From Allomuricauda sp. TY007 (GTDB lineage: Bacteria > Bacteroidota > Bacteroidia > Flavobacteriales > Flavobacteriaceae), in assembly GCF_010468565.1 (NCBI RefSeq), contig NZ_WUEG01000006.1:1-64000 (forward strand): 64,000 nt of DNA, given 5' to 3'. This document shows positions 16,139 to 25,740 of the stretch, piece by piece; the stretch's first letter is position 1, and every line of letters begins with the position of its first letter. The notes beneath the pieces are model-generated. The model was not told the DNA's origin. It did no database searches and saw only the letters and a program-made list of their open reading frames with translations. The position numbers were made by a program, and so were the translations under genes.

Positions 16139-17749
16139 ATGAAGCAAAATTTTTTTCTAGTTTTCCTATTGGGGTTGAGTATTGCATCTGCGCAAAATTT
16201 TACTAAACAAGACACCTTAAGGGGCAGTATAACTCCAGAAAGGGAATGGTGGGATTTGAACTACTATCACCTCAACGTGAAGGTGGAACCCTCCGATAAG
16301 TTTATTTCGGGGCACAACGTTGTTCGGTACAAGGTTTTGGAAGATGCCAAAATACTTCAAATTGACCTACAAGAGCCCATGAAAATTGAATCCATCACAC
16401 AAGACGGTAAAAAATTAAAATACACTTCTGTAGGAAACGCTCATTTCATCAAACTGAAGAAAAAACAGGTTCCTGGTGAATTCAACGAACTAAAAATAGC
16501 ATACTCTGGGCATCCTAGAGAAGCGGTAAGAGCTCCATGGGACGGTGGTTTTTCTTGGAAGGAAGATGCCAATGGCAACCCTTTCGTTGCTACATCGTGC
16601 CAAGGTTTGGGCGCCAGTGTATGGTGGCCCAATAAGGACCACATGTACGACGAGGTGGACAGTATGCGCATTAGTGTCACCGTTCCCAAAGATCTTATGG
16701 ATGTATCCAACGGACAATTGGAGAGCGTTGCCGACAAAGGTGATTTTAAAACCTACAACTGGGTGGTAAAGAATCCCATAAACAACTACGGTGTTAATGT
16801 TAATATTGGAAATTACAGACACTTCAGCGAAAAATATGAGGGAGAAAAAGGCACGTTGAATTTGGATTACTACGTGTTGCCCGAAAACTTGGAAAAAGCC
16901 AAAAAACAATTCGCCCAAACCCCAATGATGCTCAGAGCTTTTGAACATTGGTTTGGCCCCTACCCTTTTTACGAAGATGGCTTTAAATTGGTTGAAGTGC
17001 CTTATTTGGGCATGGAACACCAAAGTTCCGTTACCTATGGCAATAAATACGAAAATGGATATCTGGGCCGGGATTTATCCGGTACCGGTTGGGGGCTACA
17101 ATTTGATTTTATCATTATCCATGAGGCTGGGCACGAATGGTTCGCCAACAACATTACCTACAAAGATATTGCCGATATGTGGGTACACGAAGGATTTACG
17201 GCCTACTCCGAAAATCTGTACCTAGACTATCATTTTGGTAAAAATGCATCTGCCGAGTATGTTATCGGAACTCGTGCCAATATCCAAAACGACATACCCA
17301 TTATTGGCCCCTATGGAGTAAATCAAGAAGGTTCGGGAGATATGTACTACAAAGGTGCCAACATATTGCATACCCTGCGCCAATTGGTGGATGATGATGA
17401 AAAATGGCGTCAAATATTGAGGGGGCTCAACAAGGATTTTTATCACCAAACAGTGACTACGGAACAGATTGAAAACTACTTAAGTAAAAAATCTGGTAAG
17501 GATTTATCCGCTTTTTTTGATCAATATTTGCGTACTACCCTAATTCCAAAATTGGAATATAAAATTGAGGATGGTTCTATTACCTATAGATATGTTGATG
17601 TGGTAAAAGATTTTGATATGCCCATCAGAATATTTGTAAATGGTTCTGAGAAGTGGTTATTCCCCAATGCTGAATGGCAAACAGAGGAACTAGAGGGAAG
17701 CAAGGTTGTTTTTGATGAAAATTCCTATATAGAAACGAAAAAAATCTAA
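16139..17749 (+). CDS. Secreted M1-family zinc metallopeptidase (aminopeptidase N-like)
   Basis: This 536-residue protein has a signal peptide cleaved near SAQ (about residue 19). The gluzincin site HEAGH (328-332) with the third ligand E351, 18 residues further on, is intact, as is the GMEHQSS version of the M1 exopeptidase GAMEN loop. It is shorter than E. coli PepN and lacks its C-terminal arch domain, which is normal for this Bacteroidota subgroup. Likely periplasmic or surface peptide trimming. Single gene, followed by a good terminator at 17772-17804. Confidence 0.92.
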   Translation: MKQNFFLVFLLGLSIASAQNFTKQDTLRGSITPEREWWDLNYYHLNVKVEPSDKFISGHNVVRYKVLEDAKILQIDLQEPMKIESITQDGKKLKYTSVGNAHFIKLKKKQVPGEFNELKIAYSGHPREAVRAPWDGGFSWKEDANGNPFVATSCQGLGASVWWPNKDHMYDEVDSMRISVTVPKDLMDVSNGQLESVADKGDFKTYNWVVKNPINNYGVNVNIGNYRHFSEKYEGEKGTLNLDYYVLPENLEKAKKQFAQTPMMLRAFEHWFGPYPFYEDGFKLVEVPYLGMEHQSSVTYGNKYENGYLGRDLSGTGWGLQFDFIIIHEAGHEWFANNITYKDIADMWVHEGFTAYSENLYLDYHFGKNASAEYVIGTRANIQNDIPIIGPYGVNQEGSGDMYYKGANILHTLRQLVDDDEKWRQILRGLNKDFYHQTVTTEQIENYLSKKSGKDLSAFFDQYLRTTLIPKLEYKIEDGSITYRYVDVVKDFDMPIRIFVNGSEKWLFPNAEWQTEELEGSKVVFDENSYIETKKI

Positions 17750-17771
17750 TCCAAAAGACTTTGACAAAACA

Positions 17772-17804
17772 AAAAGGCTCCGCATATTACGGAGCCTTTT
17801 TTAT
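17772..17804 (+). terminator. Intrinsic terminator after the M1 peptidase gene
   Basis: AAAAAGGCTCCG-catatta-CGGAGCCTTTTTT is a perfect 12-bp stem with a T tract. It can serve both this gene and, in reverse, the convergent large gene ending at 17821. Confidence 0.9.
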
Positions 17805-17820
17805 TTGACTCATCAGTTGT

Positions 17821-20800
17821 TTAATTAAACTGTACCTGTGTTAGTGCAAAAGGGCTTCCACCTTCACCTTCAGCTTTGTAGGTAAGGTATAGCTCAGGTT
17901 GTACTCCATCGGTTTTTTCAATGGGTATTACAATAGCTCCTCCTTGGCCACTGAGACCATCAGGATTAAGTTGTCCTGTTCCGAGGACTTCGCCATCAGG
18001 AGCTCCAGCCCTTAACTCCATGGTATAACCTATACTTGGAGGCTCTTGCCATCCAACAATGGCCATCAATCTACTTACACCTGTCAAATCTGTGTTTTCT
18101 ATTTTCAACCATCCTTCGGCAGCGTTCAAAAGTTGCAACTGCATTCCACCAAAGGCCATGGCCTGCATACCCTCCGTAGGCGTGCCCTCTGGAAAAGTCA
18201 TGGTATTACTGGCCAAAACAACCGTTTTTGAGCCTGTTAATGGCAACGCTTCCGCTGTACCTTGGTCGGTATAACTGGCTGTTAGTAAAAATACTTCTCC
18301 CTTCTCCTTTGCCTCTGGCTTTACTGTACCGGTTAAAGGGAGTGATGGTTGCTTATTGCCGCCACCTGTCAAGGACTGAATATACTGGGTAATCTGTCTA
18401 GCTTCCATTTGAGTGACATTAGGGTGGGCTGGCATTACCACTTCGCCCCAGACACCGGAACCACCTCCAATAATTTTAGCCATTAAATAGTTGGTTGCAC
18501 CTCGGTCGCCCTTGTACTTCTCCGAAACTTCAAGATAGTTTGGTCCAATCGACGCCTCTTTTTCCTTGTGGCATGATTTGCAGTCCAAACTCTGGGTTAA
18601 CGCTTTGCCCATTACAGCACCAGATACTTGCTGGTGGCCCAAATTCATGTTCACCTCATCCATACCGGAACGGTATTCTACCGAAACATAAACATTATCC
18701 TCATCAACTTCGCTATCCGCATCCGAAACCGAAACCTTGTATCCGATTGGTTGTCCTGGTATATAAAATGATGAATTCGCCTGGTCCAATTCAATATCCA
18801 CTACAGGTCGCTCATTACCCGCAACTATAGTTTGGTCAAGGCTCGAAACTTCCTCGCCTGCTGTATCTTTAGCTATCACATTAAGTTTATAGGAACCTGC
18901 ATCTTTGTACGTATACGTTAAAGTGGGTTCCGTGGTCTCCTGGGTAGTTCCATCTCCCAAATCCCAAACATAACTCATGCTATCGCCTTCCCGATCGTGG
19001 GCTTCAACAGTGGCTGTAACGGTAAGTGGCAGTGAACCGGAATCGGTATCCACTATAAAATTGTCTATTACAGGGGCTCGGTTACCTCCATTGTATTCAA
19101 TATAGCTCAAACCACTGTCCGGGTTTGCAGAGAACCAACCACTTCCGTATTCCAATAGGTAAACGCGTCCATCGGGACTCATTTCCATATCGATCAAATT
19201 GCTTAATTCGATGTCTGGTGCAAAAGGCTCCATTTTGTTTACAGAACCATCTTCAAAAAGATGAACGGCCATCATCCAACCTCTCATCCAATCATAAATG
19301 ATTACTTTTCCATCGTAATAGGCCGGCAATCCACCACCATTAGGGTATAAGTCTGACCAATACGTAGGTCCTGCCATAGCGTTTCTTCCTCCCGAACCTG
19401 TTTGGGGGAAATCCTGGCTTTCTCCATAATGATAGTATGCATATGCTGGTTGGGCAGGAGGCAACTCTCTTAAACCTGTATTGTTCTTGGAATCGTTGAT
19501 TGGTTTCTCCGGATCGAAAAACCTTCCGGATTCCCCTGTTTCATAATTATACTTGCTATAGGCAAAATTATCTCCGATAAACATGGGCCAACCGTAATTT
19601 CCGGGTTCACGAGCCTGGTTCATTTCATCATATCCTCTTGGGCCACGGGTTTCGAGACTGTCAACTCGTGCATCAGGTCCCACATCGCCCCAATACAAAT
19701 ATCCACGTTTTAAATCAACCGAAATCCTGTATGGGTTACGGTGTCCCATGGTATAAATCTCTGGTCGTGTTTTTTCTGTACCTACAGGGAAAAGGTTGCC
19801 TTCAGGTATATCGTAACTTCCATCTTCGTTGACTTTAATTCTAAGTATTTTACCACGAAGGTCGTTGGTATTTGCAGAAGTACGTCTAGCATCAAATTGT
19901 TCCTTGCCCGGTATATCGTTCAAGGGTGCATATCCACTATTTACATATTTGGCCTCTTTGTCATCAAAAGGTGTTGAATTGTCCCCTGTTGATAGATATA
20001 GATTCCCATTTGGTCCAAAAGCAATAGAACCACCTGTATGGCAGCATATTTCACGTTGGCTGTCCAACTCAAGAATTACTTGCTCGGAATCCATATCAAA
20101 ATTCCCATCCTTAAACTTAAAACGCGAAAGTCGATTTATCCAATTGTCGCCTGATGGAGCATAATACAGGTAAATCCAATTATTTTCCGAAAAATTTGGG
20201 TCTTTTTGAAGCCCCATCAGCCCTTGTTCTGCATTTACCCCTGGTGTTTCCAGTGTTTTATGGTATACATCCAAAAAGGCAACTTGGCTGATTTCTTTGG
20301 TCTCATCGGAATACAGCATTACTTCTCCCCTACGCTGCGCAATCAACACATCATTGTTTGGTAGCACGGTCATTTCCGTAGGTTCAAAAAATTGCCCCGT
20401 AGACAATGTTACCTTACTGAAGCGGTCGGTCTCGGGTGGTATTTGGGATGTTGCCTTGGCATAATCCAATTCAAGGTTTTTACCGATGGCATAGTTAATA
20501 CCTCCAAGAACATGTTTTAGAAAGAGTTCCTCGGTATAACTTTCGTCCGTATGTCCTGCTGCAGTGTAAAACGCACGGCCACCATCAAATTCGTGATACC
20601 ATGCCATTGGATGATAATCCCCGTTTTCCCCACCTTCGTAGGTGGACTCGTCCACGGTCATCAAAACATTGATACCATCGTAAATATTTTTGTAGTTGTA
20701 CAATTCATCGCTACGGTGCCATACGGAATCTGTTAAAAATTCTGTAGATGGATGGTTTTTATCTTTTATGATAAAATCCGCCTCTGGTGTTCCTGCCGGA

Positions 20801-21204
20801 TGGCTCAAGAATTGAGCACCGACCAATTTGTTGTACCAGCCCCAATCGTACTCGGTATCGGCCGCTGCGTGAATGCCCACATAGCCTCCCCCTGCTTGAA
20901 TGTAACGCTCAAAAGCTGCTTCTTCACGTGCATTGAGTACATTTCCTGTTGTACTTAAAAACACGATTGCGGAATACTTGGCCAAATTTTCGTCGGTAAA
21001 TAATTGGCCGTTTGTTGTAGTGTCAACAACAAAATTGTTCTCTTGGCCCAATCTTTCAAGAGCCGCGATTCCTGATGGGATAGAAGCATGTTTAAATGCC
21101 ATTGTTTTTGAAAAAACCAAAAGCTTGGGCGGCCCTTGGCGTTTTTTCTCACACCCAACAAGAACAAAAAGTAGGCATAACGCCCCTAAAATGTAATTCT
21201 TCAT
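17821..21204 (-). CDS. Giant lipoprotein: ThuA + PQQ-type sugar dehydrogenase + PKD + cytochrome c + C-terminal carbohydrate-binding-like domain
   Basis: From the ATG at 21204 the product is 1127 residues with lipobox VLVGC (Cys18). An upstream in-frame start at 21249 would add 15 residues before the signal and is less likely. Domain order: ThuA glutamine-amidotransferase-like (about 25-250); glucose/sorbosone dehydrogenase propeller (about 275-700; EQGLMGLQKDPNF, MGHRNPYRI, GEPGNYGWP-like); PKD (about 720-800; YVWDLGDGTTQ); class I cytochrome c with heme motif CKSCH and probable Met ligand in MPAHP (about 860-960); and a C-terminal CBM6-like beta-sandwich. This suggests a surface or periplasmic sugar oxidase passing electrons to its own heme. 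Confidence 0.9.
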   Translation of the reverse strand: MKNYILGALCLLFVLVGCEKKRQGPPKLLVFSKTMAFKHASIPSGIAALERLGQENNFVVDTTTNGQLFTDENLAKYSAIVFLSTTGNVLNAREEAAFERYIQAGGGYVGIHAAADTEYDWGWYNKLVGAQFLSHPAGTPEADFIIKDKNHPSTEFLTDSVWHRSDELYNYKNIYDGINVLMTVDESTYEGGENGDYHPMAWYHEFDGGRAFYTAAGHTDESYTEELFLKHVLGGINYAIGKNLELDYAKATSQIPPETDRFSKVTLSTGQFFEPTEMTVLPNNDVLIAQRRGEVMLYSDETKEISQVAFLDVYHKTLETPGVNAEQGLMGLQKDPNFSENNWIYLYYAPSGDNWINRLSRFKFKDGNFDMDSEQVILELDSQREICCHTGGSIAFGPNGNLYLSTGDNSTPFDDKEAKYVNSGYAPLNDIPGKEQFDARRTSANTNDLRGKILRIKVNEDGSYDIPEGNLFPVGTEKTRPEIYTMGHRNPYRISVDLKRGYLYWGDVGPDARVDSLETRGPRGYDEMNQAREPGNYGWPMFIGDNFAYSKYNYETGESGRFFDPEKPINDSKNNTGLRELPPAQPAYAYYHYGESQDFPQTGSGGRNAMAGPTYWSDLYPNGGGLPAYYDGKVIIYDWMRGWMMAVHLFEDGSVNKMEPFAPDIELSNLIDMEMSPDGRVYLLEYGSGWFSANPDSGLSYIEYNGGNRAPVIDNFIVDTDSGSLPLTVTATVEAHDREGDSMSYVWDLGDGTTQETTEPTLTYTYKDAGSYKLNVIAKDTAGEEVSSLDQTIVAGNERPVVDIELDQANSSFYIPGQPIGYKVSVSDADSEVDEDNVYVSVEYRSGMDEVNMNLGHQQVSGAVMGKALTQSLDCKSCHKEKEASIGPNYLEVSEKYKGDRGATNYLMAKIIGGGSGVWGEVVMPAHPNVTQMEARQITQYIQSLTGGGNKQPSLPLTGTVKPEAKEKGEVFLLTASYTDQGTAEALPLTGSKTVVLASNTMTFPEGTPTEGMQAMAFGGMQLQLLNAAEGWLKIENTDLTGVSRLMAIVGWQEPPSIGYTMELRAGAPDGEVLGTGQLNPDGLSGQGGAIVIPIEKTDGVQPELYLTYKAEGEGGSPFALTQVQFN

Positions 21205-21249
21205 GTGCATTAATAATTGTTGTAAAATCTTAAAGTTTAGTTTTGGCAA

Positions 21250-21264
21250 TTAGCTAATAGCTAA
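21250..21264. promoter_or_regulatory. 15-bp palindrome upstream of the ThuA/dehydrogenase gene
   Basis: TTAGCTA-A-TAGCTAA is a perfect inverted repeat 46 bp upstream of the ATG at 21204, within the probable promoter. It could be an operator, but no adjacent regulator gene points to a protein. Confidence 0.4.
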
Positions 21265-21427
21265 CTATGTGGCAATATAATTACTATTTTGGTGAAAACC
21301 GGCCTCTATTGTCTCAAATTGTAAAAATAAACGGATTCGTTGTAATTCAACGATATTATAACTCTGTTTCAATTGGTTTATCATGCCTTTTTACAAATTG
21401 AGGCACCACTTCCATAAATAGTCTTCA

Positions 21428-22714
21428 TTATTTGTCCCTACCGTACTTTTTGTGATAAATCCATGCTGCTACTCCCCCAACAAATGCAAAAGCGCTCAAC
21501 ATCCAGAATACATTTTGGTGTCCCAATTCCTCTCCGGGGTGTGCATCCAGCAGCATACCGTAGGCCGGACCCGCAAAGACATCGGGGGTATAGCCGATCA
21601 AAGAGATGAGTCCGACAGCGGTTCCCGTTAATGCCAATGGTATTTTACCAACGTGCATTACTCCAAAATACAGAGCCCGTATGCCGTAAACACCTGCCGC
21701 AATAACAACTACCGCTATAAAAAACAAGAGTGTGGTTGTTGGGGCTATCACGCCACTGGCAAAGAGCAATCCTCCAATCAATGCCAAAACAAAGCTTACC
21801 ACTAAGAGCCATGTAATTTTCAATCTATCCGCTATCAAACCAAAAAGAATGCCTGCGGTAGGACGTAGAAATTGCAACAGGGTTCCCACTTTGGCGGAAT
21901 CCACTTGATTGTACAACATGACTTCTTCGGTATATTGAGAGATGATATCCGTAATCTTGTAACCTACGTAACCACACAGTATAATTACCATGAGCAACCA
22001 AACCGATGGTAATTTAAGCACTTGCTTTATATCTTTCCAAGCAATGTGTTCGAGAATGATTTTCTGATCACTTTCTGTGGTTTTCATAAAAAACCACACT
22101 AAAACCCCTACCAAAATAATAATGATGGAGGCTGTATATAGAACATAAGTAAACGCTTTTTTGCGGTCATCAAGATCGGCAAGATCGGGAGACTCCGATA
22201 AAAAAAACGAAAAGACCACTACGCCCATCAAACTGAACAAGGCACCTGTTAGTCCTCGACCACCATCGAGAAAGCCAAAGGCTTTTCCTTGGGAATCGGT
22301 TCCTCCCCAAATTCTTGTGGCCTTGATCATGGGTGCCCAAAAAAGGAAAATGGTAGTAAAACCCCACCAACCATACAGGACTTGAAGCACCCAAAAATCA
22401 GGATATTGGGCAAACAAAAAACCTCCCAAAGCGGTCATCCACAAAGCAATGGCTATCAATTTTCGGGGAGCGAATTTATCTGCCAAAGGTCCGCCCAACA
22501 CATAAGAAACCATAGCCACCAAACCGTACACCGAAAAGCAAAGCCCCAACTGAACATTGTCCAACTCCAAAACATCCAACACAGTGGGTCTAAAAACGCG
22601 CGGCAATACAAAAGGAAGGATAAAGATGGCCTCTCCCGAAAGAATCAACAATAATAAATAGAACCAACTCGGTTTTGTTTCGTTCAAAACTAGGATTTGG
22701 ATAAAAGTCACCAC
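21428..22714 (-). CDS. Major facilitator superfamily transporter
   Basis: About 428 residues with 12 predicted hydrophobic segments and the MFS loop 2-3 motif GGPLADKFAPRKLIAI. It resembles the organophosphate/anion-proton-type MFS branch, but the substrate cannot be read from sequence. No ATG lies before the first membrane segment (WFYLLLLILSGEAIFILPF). The frame opens with GTG at 22714 (and GTG 22711), and TTG at 22687, giving MNETKPSW, is also plausible, so the exact start is uncertain. It is divergent from a secreted amidohydrolase and lies next to the sugar-dehydrogenase gene, so uptake of a small organic compound is likely. Confidence 0.88.
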   Translation of the reverse strand: MVTFIQILVLNETKPSWFYLLLLILSGEAIFILPFVLPRVFRPTVLDVLELDNVQLGLCFSVYGLVAMVSYVLGGPLADKFAPRKLIAIALWMTALGGFLFAQYPDFWVLQVLYGWWGFTTIFLFWAPMIKATRIWGGTDSQGKAFGFLDGGRGLTGALFSLMGVVVFSFFLSESPDLADLDDRKKAFTYVLYTASIIIILVGVLVWFFMKTTESDQKIILEHIAWKDIKQVLKLPSVWLLMVIILCGYVGYKITDIISQYTEEVMLYNQVDSAKVGTLLQFLRPTAGILFGLIADRLKITWLLVVSFVLALIGGLLFASGVIAPTTTLLFFIAVVVIAAGVYGIRALYFGVMHVGKIPLALTGTAVGLISLIGYTPDVFAGPAYGMLLDAHPGEELGHQNVFWMLSAFAFVGGVAAWIYHKKYGRDK

Positions 22715-22787
22715 AAAAACTGGAAAAACCCAAAAGCGTGAAGAATAAAAAATCGGGTATCTTTAAGGTTTCAAAAATCAACCCTAA

Positions 22788-24194
22788 ATGACCCGACTAC
22801 TTTTTTTATCACTCCTACTAGCTATTGTAAGCTGTAAAAAGGAGACCACCAACCATTACGGTTTGGCAATCACCAATGCACAGGTCATCCATCTGGAAAC
22901 CGGAAATGTTGAACACCAGAACATTTTTATTTCCAATGGTATAATTGAAGCGGTCGAAGCAGTTGGCTCAAGTAATTTTAAAGCTGATTCCACCATCGAC
23001 GCCTCTGGAAAATATCTACTGCCCGGTTTTTGGGACAACCACATCCATTTACGTGGCGGGGACACTTTGATTGCAAACAACAAGAATTTTTTAAAATTAT
23101 TTATTGCCAACGGCATTACTACGGTCCGTGATGCAGGTGGTGACCTTACCCATTCTGTTATGGAATGGAAAAACAAAATCGCTTCGGAAGAATTGACCGG
23201 CCCCACTATTTTTACTGCAGGACCTAAAATTGATGGTCCAAAAGCCACTTGGGCGGGCTCTTTGGAAGTTGAAACGGAAGAAGATGTTGTACAGGCTTTG
23301 GATTCACTTGAAGCCTTGAACGTAGACTTTGTAAAAATTTATGACAGCAGGATTTCTCCTGAAAACTACTTAAAAGCCATCGAAGAAGCCAAAAAAAGGG
23401 GATTCACCGTATCGGGCCACATGCCGTTTACTGTTACTCTGGATAAAACCATTAATGCCGGAATGGATGGCATTGAACACCTCTACTACATAATGAAGGG
23501 TAGTGCCAGCAATGAACTTGAAGTTACCAAAAAAATGAACAATGGCGAAATGGGCTTTTGGAATGCCATGCCCGCTCTTTTGGACGCTTATTCGGATGGT
23601 ACCGCGCAAGCGACTTTTAATAAATTAAAAGAATACGATGTTTTTGTGGTGCCAACACTTCATATTGGAAAAACATTGAGTTATTTGGATGAGGTTGACC
23701 ATACCAAGGACAAATACCTTAACTACATGGGCCAGGGAATAATCAAGACCTACCAAGGTAGAATCCGGTCAGCATTAAATTCATCAGAAGAAGCTAGGGA
23801 AAATCGTAAAAAACTTGATACATTCTTTGGTAAATTGACTAAATCACTTAACGATGCCGGTGTTCAGCTATTGGCCGGGTCGGATAGTGGTGCATTTAAC
23901 TCCTACACATACCCCGGCATATCCTTGCACAAAGAATTACAGGTAATGGTGGAAAACGGAGTATCACCATTGGATGCGCTTCGCACCTCAGCCTTTAACG
24001 GCGCCAAGTTTTTAAATAAAACCGATGATTATGGAACTGTTTCCAAAGGAAAAGTATCAGACTTGGTTATTTTGGAAGCCAACCCTTTGGATGATATTGA
24101 AAACAGTCAAAAGATCTTTACAGTAATCAAAGGAACCCAAGTATTTTCCAAAAGTGAGTTACAAGAATTATTGAAGAGTGCTGCAATTGAATAA
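22788..24194 (+). CDS. Secreted amidohydrolase lipoprotein (imidazolonepropionase-like)
   Basis: This 468-residue protein has lipobox AIVSC (Cys16). The metal-dependent amidohydrolase fold is shown by the DNHIHL (HxH) motif near residue 85, followed by SGHMPF, GIEHLYY and the active-site Asp region LAGSDSGAF. A C-terminal composite sandwich segment (GKVSDLVILEANPLDDI) is typical of dihydroorotase/imidazolonepropionase-related enzymes and prolidase-like amidohydrolases. The substrate (amide, lactam or dipeptide) is unknown. A TATCTTTA sequence about 24 bp before the start resembles the -7 box. Confidence 0.9.
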   Translation: MTRLLFLSLLLAIVSCKKETTNHYGLAITNAQVIHLETGNVEHQNIFISNGIIEAVEAVGSSNFKADSTIDASGKYLLPGFWDNHIHLRGGDTLIANNKNFLKLFIANGITTVRDAGGDLTHSVMEWKNKIASEELTGPTIFTAGPKIDGPKATWAGSLEVETEEDVVQALDSLEALNVDFVKIYDSRISPENYLKAIEEAKKRGFTVSGHMPFTVTLDKTINAGMDGIEHLYYIMKGSASNELEVTKKMNNGEMGFWNAMPALLDAYSDGTAQATFNKLKEYDVFVVPTLHIGKTLSYLDEVDHTKDKYLNYMGQGIIKTYQGRIRSALNSSEEARENRKKLDTFFGKLTKSLNDAGVQLLAGSDSGAFNSYTYPGISLHKELQVMVENGVSPLDALRTSAFNGAKFLNKTDDYGTVSKGKVSDLVILEANPLDDIENSQKIFTVIKGTQVFSKSELQELLKSAAIE

Positions 24195-24290
24195 CATCGT
24201 TTTGAACTAACGCAATTCCTTTACACTAATTAAAGATCAACGTATCATATTTTGGTATCTTTAGCATTTCATTTTTTTTAAACCTATTAT

Positions 24291-24983
24291 ATGATCAAAA
24301 AATTAGCAACCCTATTTATCTTATTTGGATTATTAACTGTAAATGCACAACAACCCGGGGAGGATGAAATGGGTGCCTGGTATATGTATTTTGGCACCAA
24401 CAAAGTTTCGGAACGCTTCAGTATTCATACCGAGGCCCAGTTCCGGTTTTACGAAACCACCAGCAACTTTAACCAAATGCTTCTGCGAACCGGACTCAAT
24501 TATCATATAAATCCAAATGCCATAGCTACGGCCGGTTATGGTTATATTGATACCGACAATACCTACTTTGAGCTCGAAGGCGAGGTCAACTCCAAAGAAC
24601 ATCGGATTTTTGAGCAGTTTATTCTAAAGAATAAAGTTTGGGAACTTCTATTTGAGCACCGTTACAGGTTAGAACAACGTTTCTTGGATTTTGGCGAGAC
24701 TACAGAAACCCAGCATCGGGCACGCTACCGTATTCAGATGACCTTGCCCCTTACAAATACTTTTTTTTTGAATTTCTATGATGAGCTTTTTATTAACCTC
24801 CAAGATGATTTATTCGGTCAAAACCGACTATACGGAGCTGTTGGCATACACATTACGGAGAACAGTAGTGTGCAGCTGGGGTACCTGAGAAACCAGTTTG
24901 CAAATGCCGTTTATAACCGATTACAGTTGGGAGTTTTCTACAATCCAGATTTGAGGGGACTCTTCAAAAAGAAGAAACCTTAA
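24291..24983 (+). CDS. DUF2490 outer-membrane beta-barrel-like protein
   Basis: This 230-residue protein has a signal peptide ending near NAQ (about residue 19). It shows the DUF2490 pattern: GAWYMYFGTNKVSERFSIHTEAQ, regularly alternating hydrophobic strands, RLEQRF, and a C-terminal LQLGVFYNPD strand. DUF2490 members are predicted outer-membrane barrels of about 12 strands whose function is not established. It is monocistronic. A TATCTTTA sequence about 40 bp upstream could be the promoter -7 element. Confidence 0.82.
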   Translation: MIKKLATLFILFGLLTVNAQQPGEDEMGAWYMYFGTNKVSERFSIHTEAQFRFYETTSNFNQMLLRTGLNYHINPNAIATAGYGYIDTDNTYFELEGEVNSKEHRIFEQFILKNKVWELLFEHRYRLEQRFLDFGETTETQHRARYRIQMTLPLTNTFFLNFYDELFINLQDDLFGQNRLYGAVGIHITENSSVQLGYLRNQFANAVYNRLQLGVFYNPDLRGLFKKKKP

Positions 24984-25047
24984 AAATGTTTGACAGCAGT
25001 ACATATTATCCCTAACTTATAGGCTAATCTTTAAAACAATAATTTTA

Positions 25048-25635
25048 ATGAAAAAAGTACAAATAACAGTCCTAGCGCTACTATTTATAACGGCCTTTAG
25101 CTGCAAGCAAGCAAAAAAAGAAGCCCAAGAAACAACGGAGGAAGTTGAGGAAACCGTTGAACAAGTGGCAGAAAAAATCGACCCACAGGTCATTACTTTT
25201 GAAATGGAACCAAAAAGCGATAGCAATGTAAGTGGTGAAGTCGTTTTTACCCAAGATCAAGGCGAAGTGATCATGAGAGCTACCTTTTTAGGACTTGACG
25301 AAGGTGAGCATGCCATTCACCTGCACGAAAAGGCCGATTGTTCGTCTGCCGATGGAAAATCAACCGGAGGACACTGGAACCCAACTTTTGAAGAACACGG
25401 AAAATGGGGTTCGAAAGATGGTTACCACAAAGGCGATATTGGTAATTTTACCGCTGATGTCGATGGGAACGCCACCGTAGAATTTTCTACGGACGAATGG
25501 TGCATTGGTTGCGGCGATGAGAAAAAAGATATTTTGGGGAAAGCGGTAATCGTTCACCAAGGTGTGGATGATTACACATCGCAACCTTCAGGTGCCGCAG
25601 GAGCAAGAATTGCCTGTACCGGCATCATTCAATAA
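25048..25635 (+). CDS. sodC: Cu/Zn superoxide dismutase lipoprotein
   Basis: This 195-residue protein has lipobox TAFSC (Cys19) and a Lys/Glu-rich linker before the enzyme domain. It carries the Cu/Zn SOD signature HAIHLHEKADC, zinc-loop GGHWNP and HGKWG...HKGDIGN, a late copper His in AVIVHQG, and the C-terminal GARIACTGII with the disulfide Cys. Compared with the usual form, an extra CIGCGDEKKDI segment precedes the last His strand. It would detoxify periplasmic superoxide. The leader and linker strongly resemble those of the YceI gene at 25741. Confidence 0.93.
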   Translation: MKKVQITVLALLFITAFSCKQAKKEAQETTEEVEETVEQVAEKIDPQVITFEMEPKSDSNVSGEVVFTQDQGEVIMRATFLGLDEGEHAIHLHEKADCSSADGKSTGGHWNPTFEEHGKWGSKDGYHKGDIGNFTADVDGNATVEFSTDEWCIGCGDEKKDILGKAVIVHQGVDDYTSQPSGAAGARIACTGIIQ

Positions 25636-25656
25636 TATTGAAATAACAACAATGCA

Positions 25657-25687
25657 AAAAGCTGTCCAACCGGGCAGCTTTTTTTTG
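25657..25687 (+). terminator. Intrinsic terminator after sodC
   Basis: AAAAAGCTGTCC-aac-CGGGCAGCTTTTTTTT forms an AAAGCTG/CAGCTTT stem closed by a short loop and followed by a T tract. Confidence 0.85.
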
Positions 25688-25740
25688 TTGACCGCCCTTT
25701 AAATATTGTCTAACTTGGACCTGAATTTAAAATAACCGGG

